Both the position numbers and the translations under genes were made by a program. 64,000 nucleotides of DNA from Betaproteobacteria bacterium. GTDB lineage: Bacteria; Pseudomonadota; Gammaproteobacteria; Burkholderiales; Rhodocyclaceae. Under the pieces are notes generated by a model, which was not told the DNA's origin, ran no database searches, and saw only the letters and a program-made list of their open reading frames with translations. The stretch covers positions 1 to 64,000 of the forward strand of contig JADIYD010000014.1 of NCBI GenBank assembly GCA_016705475.1, given 5' to 3'. Numbering within the stretch: the first letter of the stretch is position 1; the number at the start of each line of letters is the position of its first letter. Of this stretch, positions 8,763-17,931 are shown one piece after another.

Positions 8763-11529
8763 ATGAGCGAACTCATTCAGCACCTGAGCCAACACCTGCC
8801 ACCCAACCAGATCATCGTCGATGACCTGCGCCGTCTGGCCTATGGCACCGACGCCAGCTTTTACCGCTTGACGCCGGAGGTGATTGCCGTCATCGAAAAC
8901 GAGGCTGAAGCGCGCGCCGTGCTGCAAACGGCCAAACAGCACAACCGGCCAGTCACCTTCCGGGCCGCCGGAACGAGCCTATCCGGGCAGGCCATCACCG
9001 ATGGCATCCTCGCCCTGATCGGCGAAGGTTTTGCCACCTACGAACAGAACGCGGACGCCAGCAAGGTGAAAGTCGGCCCCGGCATCGTCGGCGGTGAAGT
9101 GAATCGCCGTCTCGCCCCCTTCGGCATGAAGATCGGCCCGGACCCCGCTTCCATTGGCGCCGCCAAGATCGGTGGCATCGCTGCCAACAACGCCTCCGGC
9201 ATGTGCTGCGGCACGGCTCAGAACAGTTACCGGACTCTGGCCGGCATGCGCGTCATGCTGGCTGACGGCAGCACGATCGACACCGAAGATCACCTGAGCG
9301 TCGATGCCTTTTCGAGAAGCCACGCCGTGCTGCTCGGCGAGCTGGAGCGATTGGGCCGCGATACGCGCAACAACGCCAGGCTGGCCGATCGCATCCGCCA
9401 CAAGTTCAAGATCAAGAACACCACCGGCTACAGCCTCAACGCGCTGATCGACTACGAAGACCCGATCGACATCCTGTCGCATCTGATGATCGGCTCGGAA
9501 GGCACGCTCGGCTTCATCTCGCGCATCACCTACAACACTGTCGTCGAAGACCCATTCAAGGCATCAGCGCTGGTTTTCTTCCCGGACATCCGCACTGCCT
9601 GCGAGGCGGTCATCCGCCTCAAGCCACAGCCAGTCTCGGCCGTCGAACTGCTCGACCGCCCCGCCCTGCGCTCCGTCGACAACAAGCCCGGCCTGCCGCC
9701 AATCATGCGCGAACTGGGCGAAGAAGCTGCCGCGCTGCTTATCGAAGTGCGGTCTGCCACGGTCGACGGGATAAATGAGCGCATTTCCAAAGTCCACCGC
9801 CGCGATGGATGGCGTCGCCACCGTTGAGCCGATGGTTTTCTCGACCGATCCGGCGACCTGCGAGATGTACTGGAAAGTCCGCAAGGGCACCTTCCCGGCC
9901 GTTGGCGCCATGCGCCGCACGGGCACGACGGTGCTCATCGAGGACGTCGCCTTTCACATCGAGAACCTGGCCGATGCCACGCTCGACCTGCAGGCCCTGC
10001 TCCGCCAACACGGTTACGACGAGGCGATCATTTTCGGCCACGCGCTCGAAGGCAACCTGCACTTCGTGATCACCCAGGATTTCGGCGACCAGAGCGAAGT
10101 CGACCGCTACGCCCGCTTCATGGACGATCTTTGCCACATGGTCGTCGACAAATACGACGGTTCGCTCAAGGCCGAGCACGGCACAGGCCGCAACATGGCA
10201 CCCTTCGTCGAGCTCGAATGGGGCAGGGACGCGGCCGACCTGATGCGCCGCATCAAGGCGCTGTTCGACCCGGAAAACCGGCTCAACCCGGGCGTCATCC
10301 TCAACGACAACCCGCACGCCCACCTCGAAAACCTCAAGCCGATGCCGGCCGCTGAGGACATCGTCGACCGCTGCATCGAATGCGGCTTCTGCGAGCCGCT
10401 TTGCCCGTCGCACCGGCTGACCCTGTCGCCCCGCCAGCGCATCACCAGCATTCGCGAACTGGCCCGCCGTGAAGCGGCCGGCGAAGCGGCCGGCAGCGTC
10501 GGCGCCGACTACGCCTACATGGGCCTCGACACCTGTGCCGGTTGCGGCCTGTGCTCGACGGCCTGCCCGGTGGGTATCGACACCGGCGACCTGACCCGCC
10601 GCCTGCGCGGCCGCCAGATCGGCGACACCTCTCGCGCAGTGAACGTCTGGACCGGCGAACATTTCGGCACGCTGGCCAATGCATCCCGCCTTGGCCTGAA
10701 GGTCGGTCACGCCGTTTCCGGCGTTTTGGGGGACAACTTCCTCAGCCGCATCTCCGGCGGCGCCTGGAAGAAGAACATGCCATACGCCGGCAAGGCCCCG
10801 GTTGCGCGAACCACAAAGGGCGACCCGGTGGTCTATTTCCCGACCTGCGGCGGACGTATATTCGGGCCATCGACCACTGGCGAAAAGCAGCTCGGTGACG
10901 TTATCCCTGACCTGCTGACCCGCGCCGGCTACGCACCCATCCTGCCCGACGATGTCGACAGCCTTTGCTGCGGCCAGATGCTGTCCAGCAAGGGAATGGC
11001 CGAGGAAGCCGACAGCATGTCGAACACCCTCGAAGCGGCGCTCATGAAAGCCTCGCAGAACGGCAAGTACCCGGTGATCATGGATGCCAGCACCTGCTCG
11101 GCACGCATGCAGAAGCACCTGGCCGACAAGCTCAAGCTCTACGACTTCCACGAATTCGCCCACGACGCCCTGCTGCCGCGCCTGATGATCACCCGTCAGG
11201 CCGGGCCGGTCGCCCTCCACATCAACTGCAGCGTGCGCAAGAATGGCGCCGATGCCAAGCTGCGCGCCCTGCTCAAGGCCTGCACGGAAAACGTCATCGA
11301 ACCGGCCGGCGTCACGTGCTGCGGCTTCGCCGGCGACCGTGGCTTTGTCGTGCCCGAACTCAACCAGCACGCCCTGCGCCACATCCACAAGGATCTGCCC
11401 AGCAACTGTGCCTGTGGCGTGTCGACCAACCGTACCTGCGAAATCGGCCTGACTGCGGAAACCGGCATCAACTACCAATCCATCGCCTACCTGCTCGAAA
11501 AGTGCAGCCGACAGCCCGAAGCATGTTGA
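8763..11529 (+). pseudogene. FAD-linked D-lactate dehydrogenase-like protein with Fe-S domain, one frameshift
   Basis: A GlcD-GlcF type fusion of about 922 residues, like the membrane-associated Dld-II D-lactate dehydrogenases. The N-terminal FAD (PCMH) domain shows FRAAGTSLSGQAITDG and IGPDPASIGAAKIGGIAANN; the FAD-oxidase C-terminal part shows KAEHGTGRNMAPFVE. It is followed by two 4Fe-4S motifs (CIECGFCEPLCP, CAGCGLCSTACPVGID) and CCG-type cysteine blocks (DSLCCGQMLSSKG, TCCGFAGDRG). The frame breaks at about 9794: removing one C from AAAGTCCACCGCC restores ISKVTAAMDGVATVEP. The product would feed electrons from D-lactate (or another 2-hydroxyacid) to the quinone pool. It follows lutB by 73 bp and probably completes the lactate operon. 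It could instead act on 2-hydroxyglutarate, as the YdiJ relatives do. Confidence 0.8.
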
Positions 11530-11793
11530 GGATTTCCCTAACAGCGCAAAACGCAACGACTTGTTAAGTTACGCCCCATCCAACAAATTCAAGGAGAACA
11601 CCCATGTACAAGAAGATCCTCGTCGCCATCGATGACAGCGCGACCTCCCGCATCGCACTGGCCGAAGCGATTCATATCGCCCGCACCAGCAACGCCAAGC
11701 TCTACATCACCCACGTTGTAGACGAAATCCTGCTCAACATGCACGGCCATGCCAAGCTGGACATGGGCAGCTCGGACGACGCAGCCGTCTCTC

Positions 11794-11796
11794 TTA
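11794..11796. repeat. IS target duplication, left copy
   Basis: TTA directly precedes the element, with a second TTA at 12634-12636. A 3-bp TNA target fits part of the IS5 family. Confidence 0.7.
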
Positions 11797-11804
11797 GAGC
11801 CTGT

Positions 11805-12326
11805 TCACGATCTTCTGAGCAAAAGCGCGAGGAAGGCGAGGTGAATGAACTGTAGGCTGGTGTTGAGTTTGCGCTCGCAGTTTTTCCACAAACGGCGGCA
11901 TTTTTCGATCCAGGCGAATGATCGCTCAACCACCCAGCGCTGAGGCATGACAGCAAAGGTATGCAGCTCACTGCGTTTGGCGATTTGAACCTGGGCGCCA
12001 AGCAGTTCTTCAACGGCATGGGCAAACGGTTGGCCGACATATCCGCCGTCAGCCAGAATACTTTGAACAGCTTGTAAATCAGCCGCACAGCGGCCCAGCG
12101 CAAGCAATGCCCCTTTGCGATCCGTGACCTCGGCTGTTGTAACAGCAATAGCATGTGGCAGACCTTGGGTGTCGACCGCAATATGGCGTTTGATTCCCGA
12201 CACCTTCTTGCCAGCGTCGTAGCCTTTTTCGCCCGCGCTATCGGTATTCTTGACGCTCTGCGCGTCGACGATCAAAAAGCTCGTCGAGGATTTGCGCCCC
12301 TGTCTTGTACGAGCCTCGCCAACCAC
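11805..12326 (-). CDS. IS5-family transposase, catalytic part (orfB)
   Basis: The C-terminal DDE half of the transposase, 173 codons. Catalytic residues are seen in FLIVDAQSVKN (D), SILADGGYVGQP (D) and RWVVERSFAWIEKCRRL (E with downstream Arg/Lys). It is out of frame with orfA by +1, and the overlap contains seven T (A7 on the sense strand) at 12328-12334, a likely frameshift site. It has no convincing independent ribosome binding site, so a fused product is more likely. Confidence 0.85.
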   Translation of the reverse strand: MVGEARTRQGRKSSTSFLIVDAQSVKNTDSAGEKGYDAGKKVSGIKRHIAVDTQGLPHAIAVTTAEVTDRKGALLALGRCAADLQAVQSILADGGYVGQPFAHAVEELLGAQVQIAKRSELHTFAVMPQRWVVERSFAWIEKCRRLWKNCERKLNTSLQFIHLAFLALLLRRS

Positions 12327-12594
12327 ATTTTTTTAAAGCCCGCTCCAGAACGCTAAAACCGTCTGAACCAGGCTCGCTCCACTTGGCGAAATACGCATGC
12401 ACCGTTCGCCATTTCGGATATTCACTCGGCAACATCCGCCACTGGCAGCCGCTTTTCAGCAAATACAGCACGCCACAGAAGACCTCATATAAATCAACCG
12501 TCCTCGGCTTGGTCTGCTTTCGCACGCTTTCCAGCAGTGGCCTGATTTCTTCGAAGGCTTCCTTGCTGATGTCGCTGGGGTATCTCTTTCTCAT
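12238..12594 (-). CDS. IS5-family transposase, N-terminal part (orfA)
   Basis: The 118-codon N-terminal domain (DUF4096-like), MRKRYPSDISKEAFEEI through GVLYLLKSGCQWRMLPSEYP and KWRTVHAYFAKW. I chose ATG 12594 because a longer start would reach into the terminal repeat. The frame passes through the A7 run and ends shortly after, overlapping orfB by 89 bases, as expected for a programmed-frameshift transposase. Confidence 0.85.
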   Translation of the reverse strand: MRKRYPSDISKEAFEEIRPLLESVRKQTKPRTVDLYEVFCGVLYLLKSGCQWRMLPSEYPKWRTVHAYFAKWSEPGSDGFSVLERALKKCGWRGSYKTGAQILDELFDRRRAERQEYR

Positions 12595-12633
12595 GCCCCA
12601 GTTTACGACATGCAAATGATTGTGAACAGCCTC

Positions 12634-12636
12634 TTA
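12634..12636. repeat. IS target duplication, right copy
   Basis: TTA directly after the right inverted repeat, matching 11794-11796. Confidence 0.7.
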
Positions 12637-12944
12637 GCGCCGCCGGCAAGCAATTGCTCGCCAACGCTTTGAAGGAAGCAGACGGGATTGATGCTGAAAC
12701 CATTCTGCTTGAAGCATTCAAGCGCGGCATTGCCGACAACATCAATGAAAAGGCAAAAGAACTCGATGTCGACCTGATCATTATCGGCCGCCACGGCCGG
12801 CGCGGACTCGCCACGATGATTCTTGGCTCGGTTGCCGAACAACTGGCTAAAATTGCTGATGCGTCGGTACTGCTGGTGCGCAAGCACTAAAGCCAAACGC
12901 TGCGGCCCCCGCCCCGGCGGGAAAACCTGTTTCTGAAATTCAAT

Positions 12945-12966
12945 GATCCCCGCTTGCCCGGGGATC
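12945..12966. terminator. Hairpin between uspA and ppc
   Basis: GATCCCCG-CTTGCC-CGGGGATC gives an 8-bp stem with no U run after it. It may be a weak terminator of the uspA transcript or a structure next to the ppc start. The right arm holds GGGGA, 6 bases before ATG 12971, which could mask the ribosome binding site. Confidence 0.4.
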
Positions 12967-12970
12967 AATC

Positions 12971-15748
12971 ATGATGGGAATCCCAATGTCTGAACGTGCC
13001 GCCGAATCCAACAAGGACGAACCTCTCCGTGACGATATCCGCCTCCTTGGGCGCATTCTCGGGGATACCGTGCGCGAGCAGGAAGGCGATTCCGTTTACG
13101 AACTCGTCGAGCGCGTCCGCCAGACCGCCGTGCGTTTCGCCCGCGACGGCGACCCGGCCGCCCGCAACGAACTCGCCGCCCTGCTCGACCCGCTGCCGCG
13201 CGACACGACGCAGGCCGTCGTCCGCGCCTTCAGCTACTTCCTGCAACTGGCCAACATCGCCGAGGACGAGCACCACATCCGCCGACGTCGCGCCCACGAT
13301 CTGGCCGGCTCGCCACCGCGCGAAGGCAGTCTGATTTTTGCCCTGGATTCCCTGTCGACCGCAGCAGTCTCGCCGGAAGCCATCGCCGATTTCTTCGCCC
13401 ACGCCGTCGTCGCCCCGGTGCTCACAGCCCATCCGACCGAAGTCCAGCGCCAGAGCCTGATTCGCAACCACCGCGACCTGGCCCGTCTGCTCGACCAGCG
13501 CGAGCGCCTGCAGATGACGCCGGAAGAGGCTACCGAGAACGACCTCGCCCTGGCCAATTCCATCCTCACCCTGTGGCAGTCGCGCATGCTCCGCCCGGTG
13601 CGCCTCAAGGTGCTCGACGAGGTCAAGAACGGCATCACCTACTTCAAGGAAACCTTCTTCACCGAACTGCCGCGCCTCTACATCCAGGCGACGCAGCAAT
13701 TGCAGAAGCGCTACCCGGACACCCAGTGGGCGCTGCCGCCGTTCTTCCGCGTCGGCAGCTGGATTGGTGGCGACCGCGACGGCAACCCCTTCGTCACTGC
13801 CGAGATCCTGCGCGAAGCGCTGCGCCTGCAATCGGCCGCGGCGCTCAATCACTACCTCGAAGAAATCCACGAACTCGGTGGTGAACTGCCGCTATCCGAC
13901 CTGCTGGTCAAGGTCACGCCGGAACTGCTGGCACTGGCCGAGCACTCCACCGACCACTCGCCACAACGCGCCGACGAGCCCTACCGCCGCGCCCTGTCCG
14001 GCATCTATGCCCGCCTCGCCGCGACGGCCCGCGTGCTGGATCAAGTCGAACCCGTCCGCCATGAAATCGGTAGCGCCGAGCCTTACGCAAAACCGGAAGC
14101 CCTGCGTGCCGACCTCAAGGTGCTGGCCAATTCACTGAAGCTGAACGGTAGCCGCAACCTGGCCGGTGGCCGCCTGCGCCGACTGATGCGCGGCGTGCAG
14201 ATCTTCGGCTTCCACCTTGCCCCGATCGACCTGCGCCAGAACTCCGAAGTCCATGCCCGCAGCGTCGCCGAGCTGCTCGCCGGCGCAGGCCGCTGCCCGG
14301 ACTACGAAGCACTTTCGGAAAATGAACGAATTTCCCTGTTGACCGCAGAAATCGCCACGCCGCGCCCGCTCTACTCGCCCTACCTGAGCTATTCGGAAGA
14401 AACGCAGGGCGAACTGGCCATCTTCTTCGCCGCCCGCGAGCTACGCGCCAAGTACGGCGCCGCCGGACTGCCCAACTGCATCATCTCGAAGACCGACGGC
14501 GTTTCCGACATGCTCGAACTCGCCCTGCTGCTCAAGGAATCCGGCCTGCTGCTGCCCGGTGCCAAGCCGCAACTCAACGTCAATATCATCCCGCTTTTCG
14601 AAACCATTGAAGACTTGCAGAAGAGTGCCGCAACGATGGCTGGCGTCTTCGCCATCCCGGCCTACCGCGAACTGATTGCCGGCCGCGGCGATGAGCACGA
14701 AGTCATGCTCGGCTATTCCGACTCCAACAAGGACGGCGGCTTCCTGACCTCGGGCTGGGAACTGTACAAGGCCGAGATCGAACTGGCTCAAGTTTTCAAG
14801 CAGCATGGCGTCCGCCTGCGCCTGTTCCACGGTCGCGGCGGCTCGGTTGGCCGCGGCGGCGGCCCGACCTATCACGCCATCCTCGCCCAGCCGGCCGGCG
14901 CTGTATCCGGCCAGATCCGCCTGACCGAACAGGGCGAAGTGATTTCGACCAAATACGGCAACGCCGACACCGGGCGCCGCAACCTCGAAGTGCTGCTCGC
15001 CGCAACGCTGGAAGCCAGCCTGACCGACCACGAAAATCGTGTCGAGCCGGCTGAGCAGTTCCACGCCGTGTTGGACGAGCTGTCGCTACGCGCCTTCAAC
15101 GCCTATCGCGGCCTGGTCTATGAAACACCGGGGTTCACTACCTATTTCCGCCAATCGACGGTGGTTTCCGAAATCGCCCTGCTCAATATCGGTAGCCGCC
15201 CGGCTTCACGCAAGGCTTCGGAACGCATCGAAGACCTGCGCGCCATTCCCTGGGTCTTCAGCTGGGCGCAATGCCGCCTGATGCTACCGGGCTGGTACGG
15301 CTTCGGTGCTGCGGTCGACGGCTATTTATCGGCAAATCCGGAAGGTTTGGCTACCCTGCGCCGTATGGTCAAATCCTGGCCCTTCTTCCAGAGCCTGCTC
15401 TCGAACATGGACATGGTGCTGGCCAAGACCGACCTCGCCATCGCCTCGCGCTATGCCGAGCTGGTCGCCGATGTTGAGCTGCGCGAGCGCATCTTCAGCC
15501 AGATCAAGGCTGAATGGGCGCTGACCAGGAAGCACCTGCTGGCCATTCTCGAACAGGATGATTTCCTCGCCGACAACCCGATGCTCAAGCGTTCGCTGCA
15601 ACTGCGCTCGCCCTACATGGACCCACTTAACCACCTTCAAGTTGAGTTGCTCAAACGCCACCGCGCTGGCGAAACGGATGAGCGTGTGGCACGTGGCATC
15701 CACCTGTCGATCAACGGAGTTGCTTCCGGACTGCGCAACAGCGGGTAA
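12971..15748 (+). CDS. ppc: Phosphoenolpyruvate carboxylase
   Basis: A 925-residue enzyme that carboxylates PEP to oxaloacetate, the anaplerotic step. Key blocks: TAHPTEVQRQ at about residue 152 (catalytic His 154), GSWIGGDRDGNPFVT, GYSDSNKDGGF near 580, FHGRGGSVGRGGGP near 619 and the conserved C-terminus SINGVASGLRNSG. Length and motifs are normal and the frame is intact. ATG 12971 has GGGGA 6 bases upstream; an in-frame ATG at 12986 (MSERAAE) is possible. It lies 9 bp upstream of ppsR, linking PEP consumption with control of PEP synthesis. Confidence 0.96.
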   Translation: MMGIPMSERAAESNKDEPLRDDIRLLGRILGDTVREQEGDSVYELVERVRQTAVRFARDGDPAARNELAALLDPLPRDTTQAVVRAFSYFLQLANIAEDEHHIRRRRAHDLAGSPPREGSLIFALDSLSTAAVSPEAIADFFAHAVVAPVLTAHPTEVQRQSLIRNHRDLARLLDQRERLQMTPEEATENDLALANSILTLWQSRMLRPVRLKVLDEVKNGITYFKETFFTELPRLYIQATQQLQKRYPDTQWALPPFFRVGSWIGGDRDGNPFVTAEILREALRLQSAAALNHYLEEIHELGGELPLSDLLVKVTPELLALAEHSTDHSPQRADEPYRRALSGIYARLAATARVLDQVEPVRHEIGSAEPYAKPEALRADLKVLANSLKLNGSRNLAGGRLRRLMRGVQIFGFHLAPIDLRQNSEVHARSVAELLAGAGRCPDYEALSENERISLLTAEIATPRPLYSPYLSYSEETQGELAIFFAARELRAKYGAAGLPNCIISKTDGVSDMLELALLLKESGLLLPGAKPQLNVNIIPLFETIEDLQKSAATMAGVFAIPAYRELIAGRGDEHEVMLGYSDSNKDGGFLTSGWELYKAEIELAQVFKQHGVRLRLFHGRGGSVGRGGGPTYHAILAQPAGAVSGQIRLTEQGEVISTKYGNADTGRRNLEVLLAATLEASLTDHENRVEPAEQFHAVLDELSLRAFNAYRGLVYETPGFTTYFRQSTVVSEIALLNIGSRPASRKASERIEDLRAIPWVFSWAQCRLMLPGWYGFGAAVDGYLSANPEGLATLRRMVKSWPFFQSLLSNMDMVLAKTDLAIASRYAELVADVELRERIFSQIKAEWALTRKHLLAILEQDDFLADNPMLKRSLQLRSPYMDPLNHLQVELLKRHRAGETDERVARGIHLSINGVASGLRNSG

Positions 15749-15757
15749 AATTGGCAG

Positions 15758-16576
15758 ATGCCTACGATAATCAAACGCACCGTATTTTTCGTCTCGGACG
15801 GCACGGGTCTGACGGTTGAGGCCCTTGGCCATAGCCTGATGACCCAGTTCGAGGAAATCGAATTCAAGCAGATTCGTATCCCCTTTCTCAAAACCATCGA
15901 GATGGCTCAGGAGGCGGTCGCCCGCATCAACGCCCAGGGTGAGTCCGACGGCATGCGCCCGATCGTATTTACGACGCTGATCAATCCCGAACTGTCCAGC
16001 CTCGTCCATCAGTCCGATGCCTTTTGCCTGTCCTACTTCGACTCGTTCCTCGCGCCGCTCGAAGCCGAACTCGGTCGCAAATCGAACCACACAGTTGGGC
16101 GCTCGCACGGATCCGCTGAAAGCTCGGAGTACAAGAAGCGCATCGAGTCGATCAACTACACGCTAGCCCACGACGATGGCATAACCGACCGCGATCTTGA
16201 AGAGGCGGACGTCATCCTTGTCGCGGTCTCACGCTGCGGCAAAACGCCGACCTCGCTCTATCTGGCGATGCAGTTCGGCCTCAAAGCAGCCAACTTCCCG
16301 CTCATTCCCGAAGACTTCGACCGCGGCCGCCTGCCGAGCACGCTGGAAAGACATCGACCCAAGCTCTTCGGCCTGACTATCCAGCCCGAACGCCTCACCC
16401 AAATCCGCGAAGAACGTCGCGCCGGCAGCAAATATGCATCGCTTGCCAACTGCCGCTACGAAATCGCCGAAGCCGAAAAGATGATGCGCCGGGAAGGTAT
16501 CCGCTGGCTCGATTCATCGACCAAGTCGATCGAGGAAATCTCGACGACAATTCTGCAGGAATTGAAGCTGCGCTAG
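15758..16576 (+). CDS. ppsR: PEP synthase regulatory protein (kinase/pyrophosphorylase)
   Basis: A 272-residue DUF299-family protein. Members phosphorylate PEP synthase on a Thr next to the catalytic His using ADP, and reverse it with phosphate, so PEP synthase is switched by energy state. The N-terminus RTVFFVSDGTGLTVEALGHS and the P-loop-like VSRCGKTPTSLYLAMQ (about residue 155-170) are diagnostic. It starts 9 bp after the ppc stop and is followed by a strong terminator at 16601, so ppc-ppsR is a two-gene unit. Its target would be PpsA at 2469-4833. Confidence 0.93.
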   Translation: MPTIIKRTVFFVSDGTGLTVEALGHSLMTQFEEIEFKQIRIPFLKTIEMAQEAVARINAQGESDGMRPIVFTTLINPELSSLVHQSDAFCLSYFDSFLAPLEAELGRKSNHTVGRSHGSAESSEYKKRIESINYTLAHDDGITDRDLEEADVILVAVSRCGKTPTSLYLAMQFGLKAANFPLIPEDFDRGRLPSTLERHRPKLFGLTIQPERLTQIREERRAGSKYASLANCRYEIAEAEKMMRREGIRWLDSSTKSIEEISTTILQELKLR

Positions 16577-16600
16577 CGCCAATCACCTTGCCAGCATGCA

Positions 16601-16629
16601 AATGGCGCATCCGTCGATGCGCCATTTTT
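16601..16629. terminator. Bidirectional terminator ppsR / fliB-like
   Basis: AATGGCGCAT-CCGTCG-ATGCGCCATT followed by TTTA: a 10-bp perfect stem with a T run, between convergent genes. Confidence 0.85.
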
Positions 16630-16646
16630 ACGTCAAAGCCCGGCTT

Positions 16647-17870
16647 TCAGGCTGGCAACAAGGCAAAGACATCGTCCAGTCTATCCCAGCCAACTTCCTT
16701 CAAAGCCTGGTTAAAGAGATCGGTCAGGCTGTCGTACTGGTAGATACGGCAAAACACGCCGACCGTTCTGATCAGCGTGTCCCTATCCGGCAAGGCCTGC
16801 GCATCGGTGCTCATTGCAGCGAGCATGAAGCGCAAAACGCCAAAGCGAAAAACAATTCCCAGGTAGTTCCGGTAGGCCGTCTGCGCGCCAAACGGAAAGA
16901 GCTCCCGGAACATCTCGTTGAGGACGTAGTGATCCAGCAGATAGGGCGTGTCAGCCAGCGCCACGGGGAGATTCCTCAAGCCCTGGCGGTAGTTGTCGAG
17001 CAAGGCATTTTCGCGGTCTCCGCCCAGAGCCTGCGCAATGGCATCCTGCACCCTCTGGCGCAACGGGGAACGCGCCTGGTCTTTCCTCGATTTCCAGACA
17101 GTGTGAAAGAGCTTGGCCTGAAGATCATGGTCCGGCCGAATCCGGGAGAGCATCTTGACGGCCTCTCCGCTATTGAGAACGAACTGGAAATTCCCGAGCA
17201 GTTGAGTAGCGGAGGGCGTTTGGCTTTCCCCGACGACACGATCCAGCTCGCGACAAAAGGCACCAAGAACAACCAGCTTTTCCCAGGTTTGCAAGCCTTC
17301 AATACGCATCAATTGAAAGCAGAAAATACGGATCTCGTTCATATCCTCAAACGAGAAACCAGACTCTTCCGTGATCACTTTGAGCGTTTCGGCTCTGATC
17401 GAGACCTCCCCTTCGACGAAATCGAAGGCATCGTCCTGCAACAAAGCCAGTCGAGCCGCTTCAGGGCAGGAAAGGGTCAGGCTTTGTTCGATACTTCCCA
17501 TAATGTCGCGCGTGTAGCGAGGGAAGTCGAAGCAGGTATTCGAAAGCTTGTCCTCCCCGATGTCACGATGGATGGCACACAAACGCTCCTGCAGAAACGG
17601 ACAATCGTTCGTCGCAGGATCAATGATCGCGATTGCGTATTTCTCGCGGGAGGGCGGCCTTTGAATCTGCAGACTATTGCGGAACAGCTTTCTCAGCGCA
17701 ACTGGGTAGGCTTTCGCTGGATCGGTATAGGCAACAAAGCTGTCCTGATCGATGGTTATATCCCAACCACTGCAGCAGCTATCCTCGCAATCAGCGCCAA
17801 TGCAACGAAAGCGACTGACATAGCGGGGAACAAGTACCGTACATGAATCAGCTTGGTGCAATGTTGGCAT
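16647..17870 (-). CDS. FliB family lysine N-methylase
   Basis: A 407-residue protein with the cysteine pattern of FliB, CIGADCEDSCCSGWDITID (residues about 23-41) and CPFLQERLCAIHRDIGEDKL then CFDFPRY (about residue 88-118), which probably binds an Fe-S cluster. FliB methylates lysines of flagellin in Salmonella; relatives occur in many bacteria with no flagellar neighbours, and none are near here, so the substrate is open. It stands alone on the minus strand, with the terminator at 16601-16629 just past its stop and trmH downstream of its promoter side. Confidence 0.8.
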   Translation of the reverse strand: MPTLHQADSCTVLVPRYVSRFRCIGADCEDSCCSGWDITIDQDSFVAYTDPAKAYPVALRKLFRNSLQIQRPPSREKYAIAIIDPATNDCPFLQERLCAIHRDIGEDKLSNTCFDFPRYTRDIMGSIEQSLTLSCPEAARLALLQDDAFDFVEGEVSIRAETLKVITEESGFSFEDMNEIRIFCFQLMRIEGLQTWEKLVVLGAFCRELDRVVGESQTPSATQLLGNFQFVLNSGEAVKMLSRIRPDHDLQAKLFHTVWKSRKDQARSPLRQRVQDAIAQALGGDRENALLDNYRQGLRNLPVALADTPYLLDHYVLNEMFRELFPFGAQTAYRNYLGIVFRFGVLRFMLAAMSTDAQALPDRDTLIRTVGVFCRIYQYDSLTDLFNQALKEVGWDRLDDVFALLPA

Positions 17871-17931
17871 AATTTATTCCGAATCAATAACCGAAAATTT
17901 TTCAGTTTCCATTGTCTGGCAACGTTTGCCG

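Larger units (their letters stand above)
11797..12633 (-). mobile_element. IS5-family insertion sequence (837 bp)
   Basis: The ends GAGCCTGTTCAC and GTGAACAGCCTC are inverted repeats with one mismatch in 12 (about 16 of 20 when extended). The element carries two overlapping minus-strand frames for a DDE transposase and is flanked by TTA on both sides. Size, ends, target and two-frame organisation match the small IS5 subgroups (IS427/IS1031-like). It inserted into uspA in the opposite orientation to that gene. Confidence 0.9.
11604..12890 (+). pseudogene. Universal stress protein UspA family gene split by an insertion sequence
   Basis: The 5' part (11604-11796) encodes MYKKILVAIDDSATSRIALA, the usual Usp start with the Asp of the ATP-binding fold. 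The 3' part (from about 12637) encodes KQLLANALKEADGIDAETIL, LDVDLIIIGRHGRRGL and GSVAEQLAKIADASVLLVRK, with the G-2x-G-9x-G(S/T) nucleotide signature. The 837-bp element at 11797-12633 interrupts it and is flanked by TTA duplications. Removing the element and one TTA joins the two parts in frame as AVSLSAAGKQLL. The start has AAGGAGA upstream. The split gene can make only the first 60 or so Usp residues. Confidence 0.9.

Noticed and set aside
9739..11556. A 605-codon open frame on the minus strand
   Set aside because: Antisense shadow of the FAD/Fe-S dehydrogenase gene; no recognisable domain or ribosome binding site.
16596..17846. A 416-codon plus-strand frame opposite the FliB-like gene
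   Set aside because: The minus-strand protein has the complete FliB cysteine pattern; the plus frame has no domain and begins inside the terminator.
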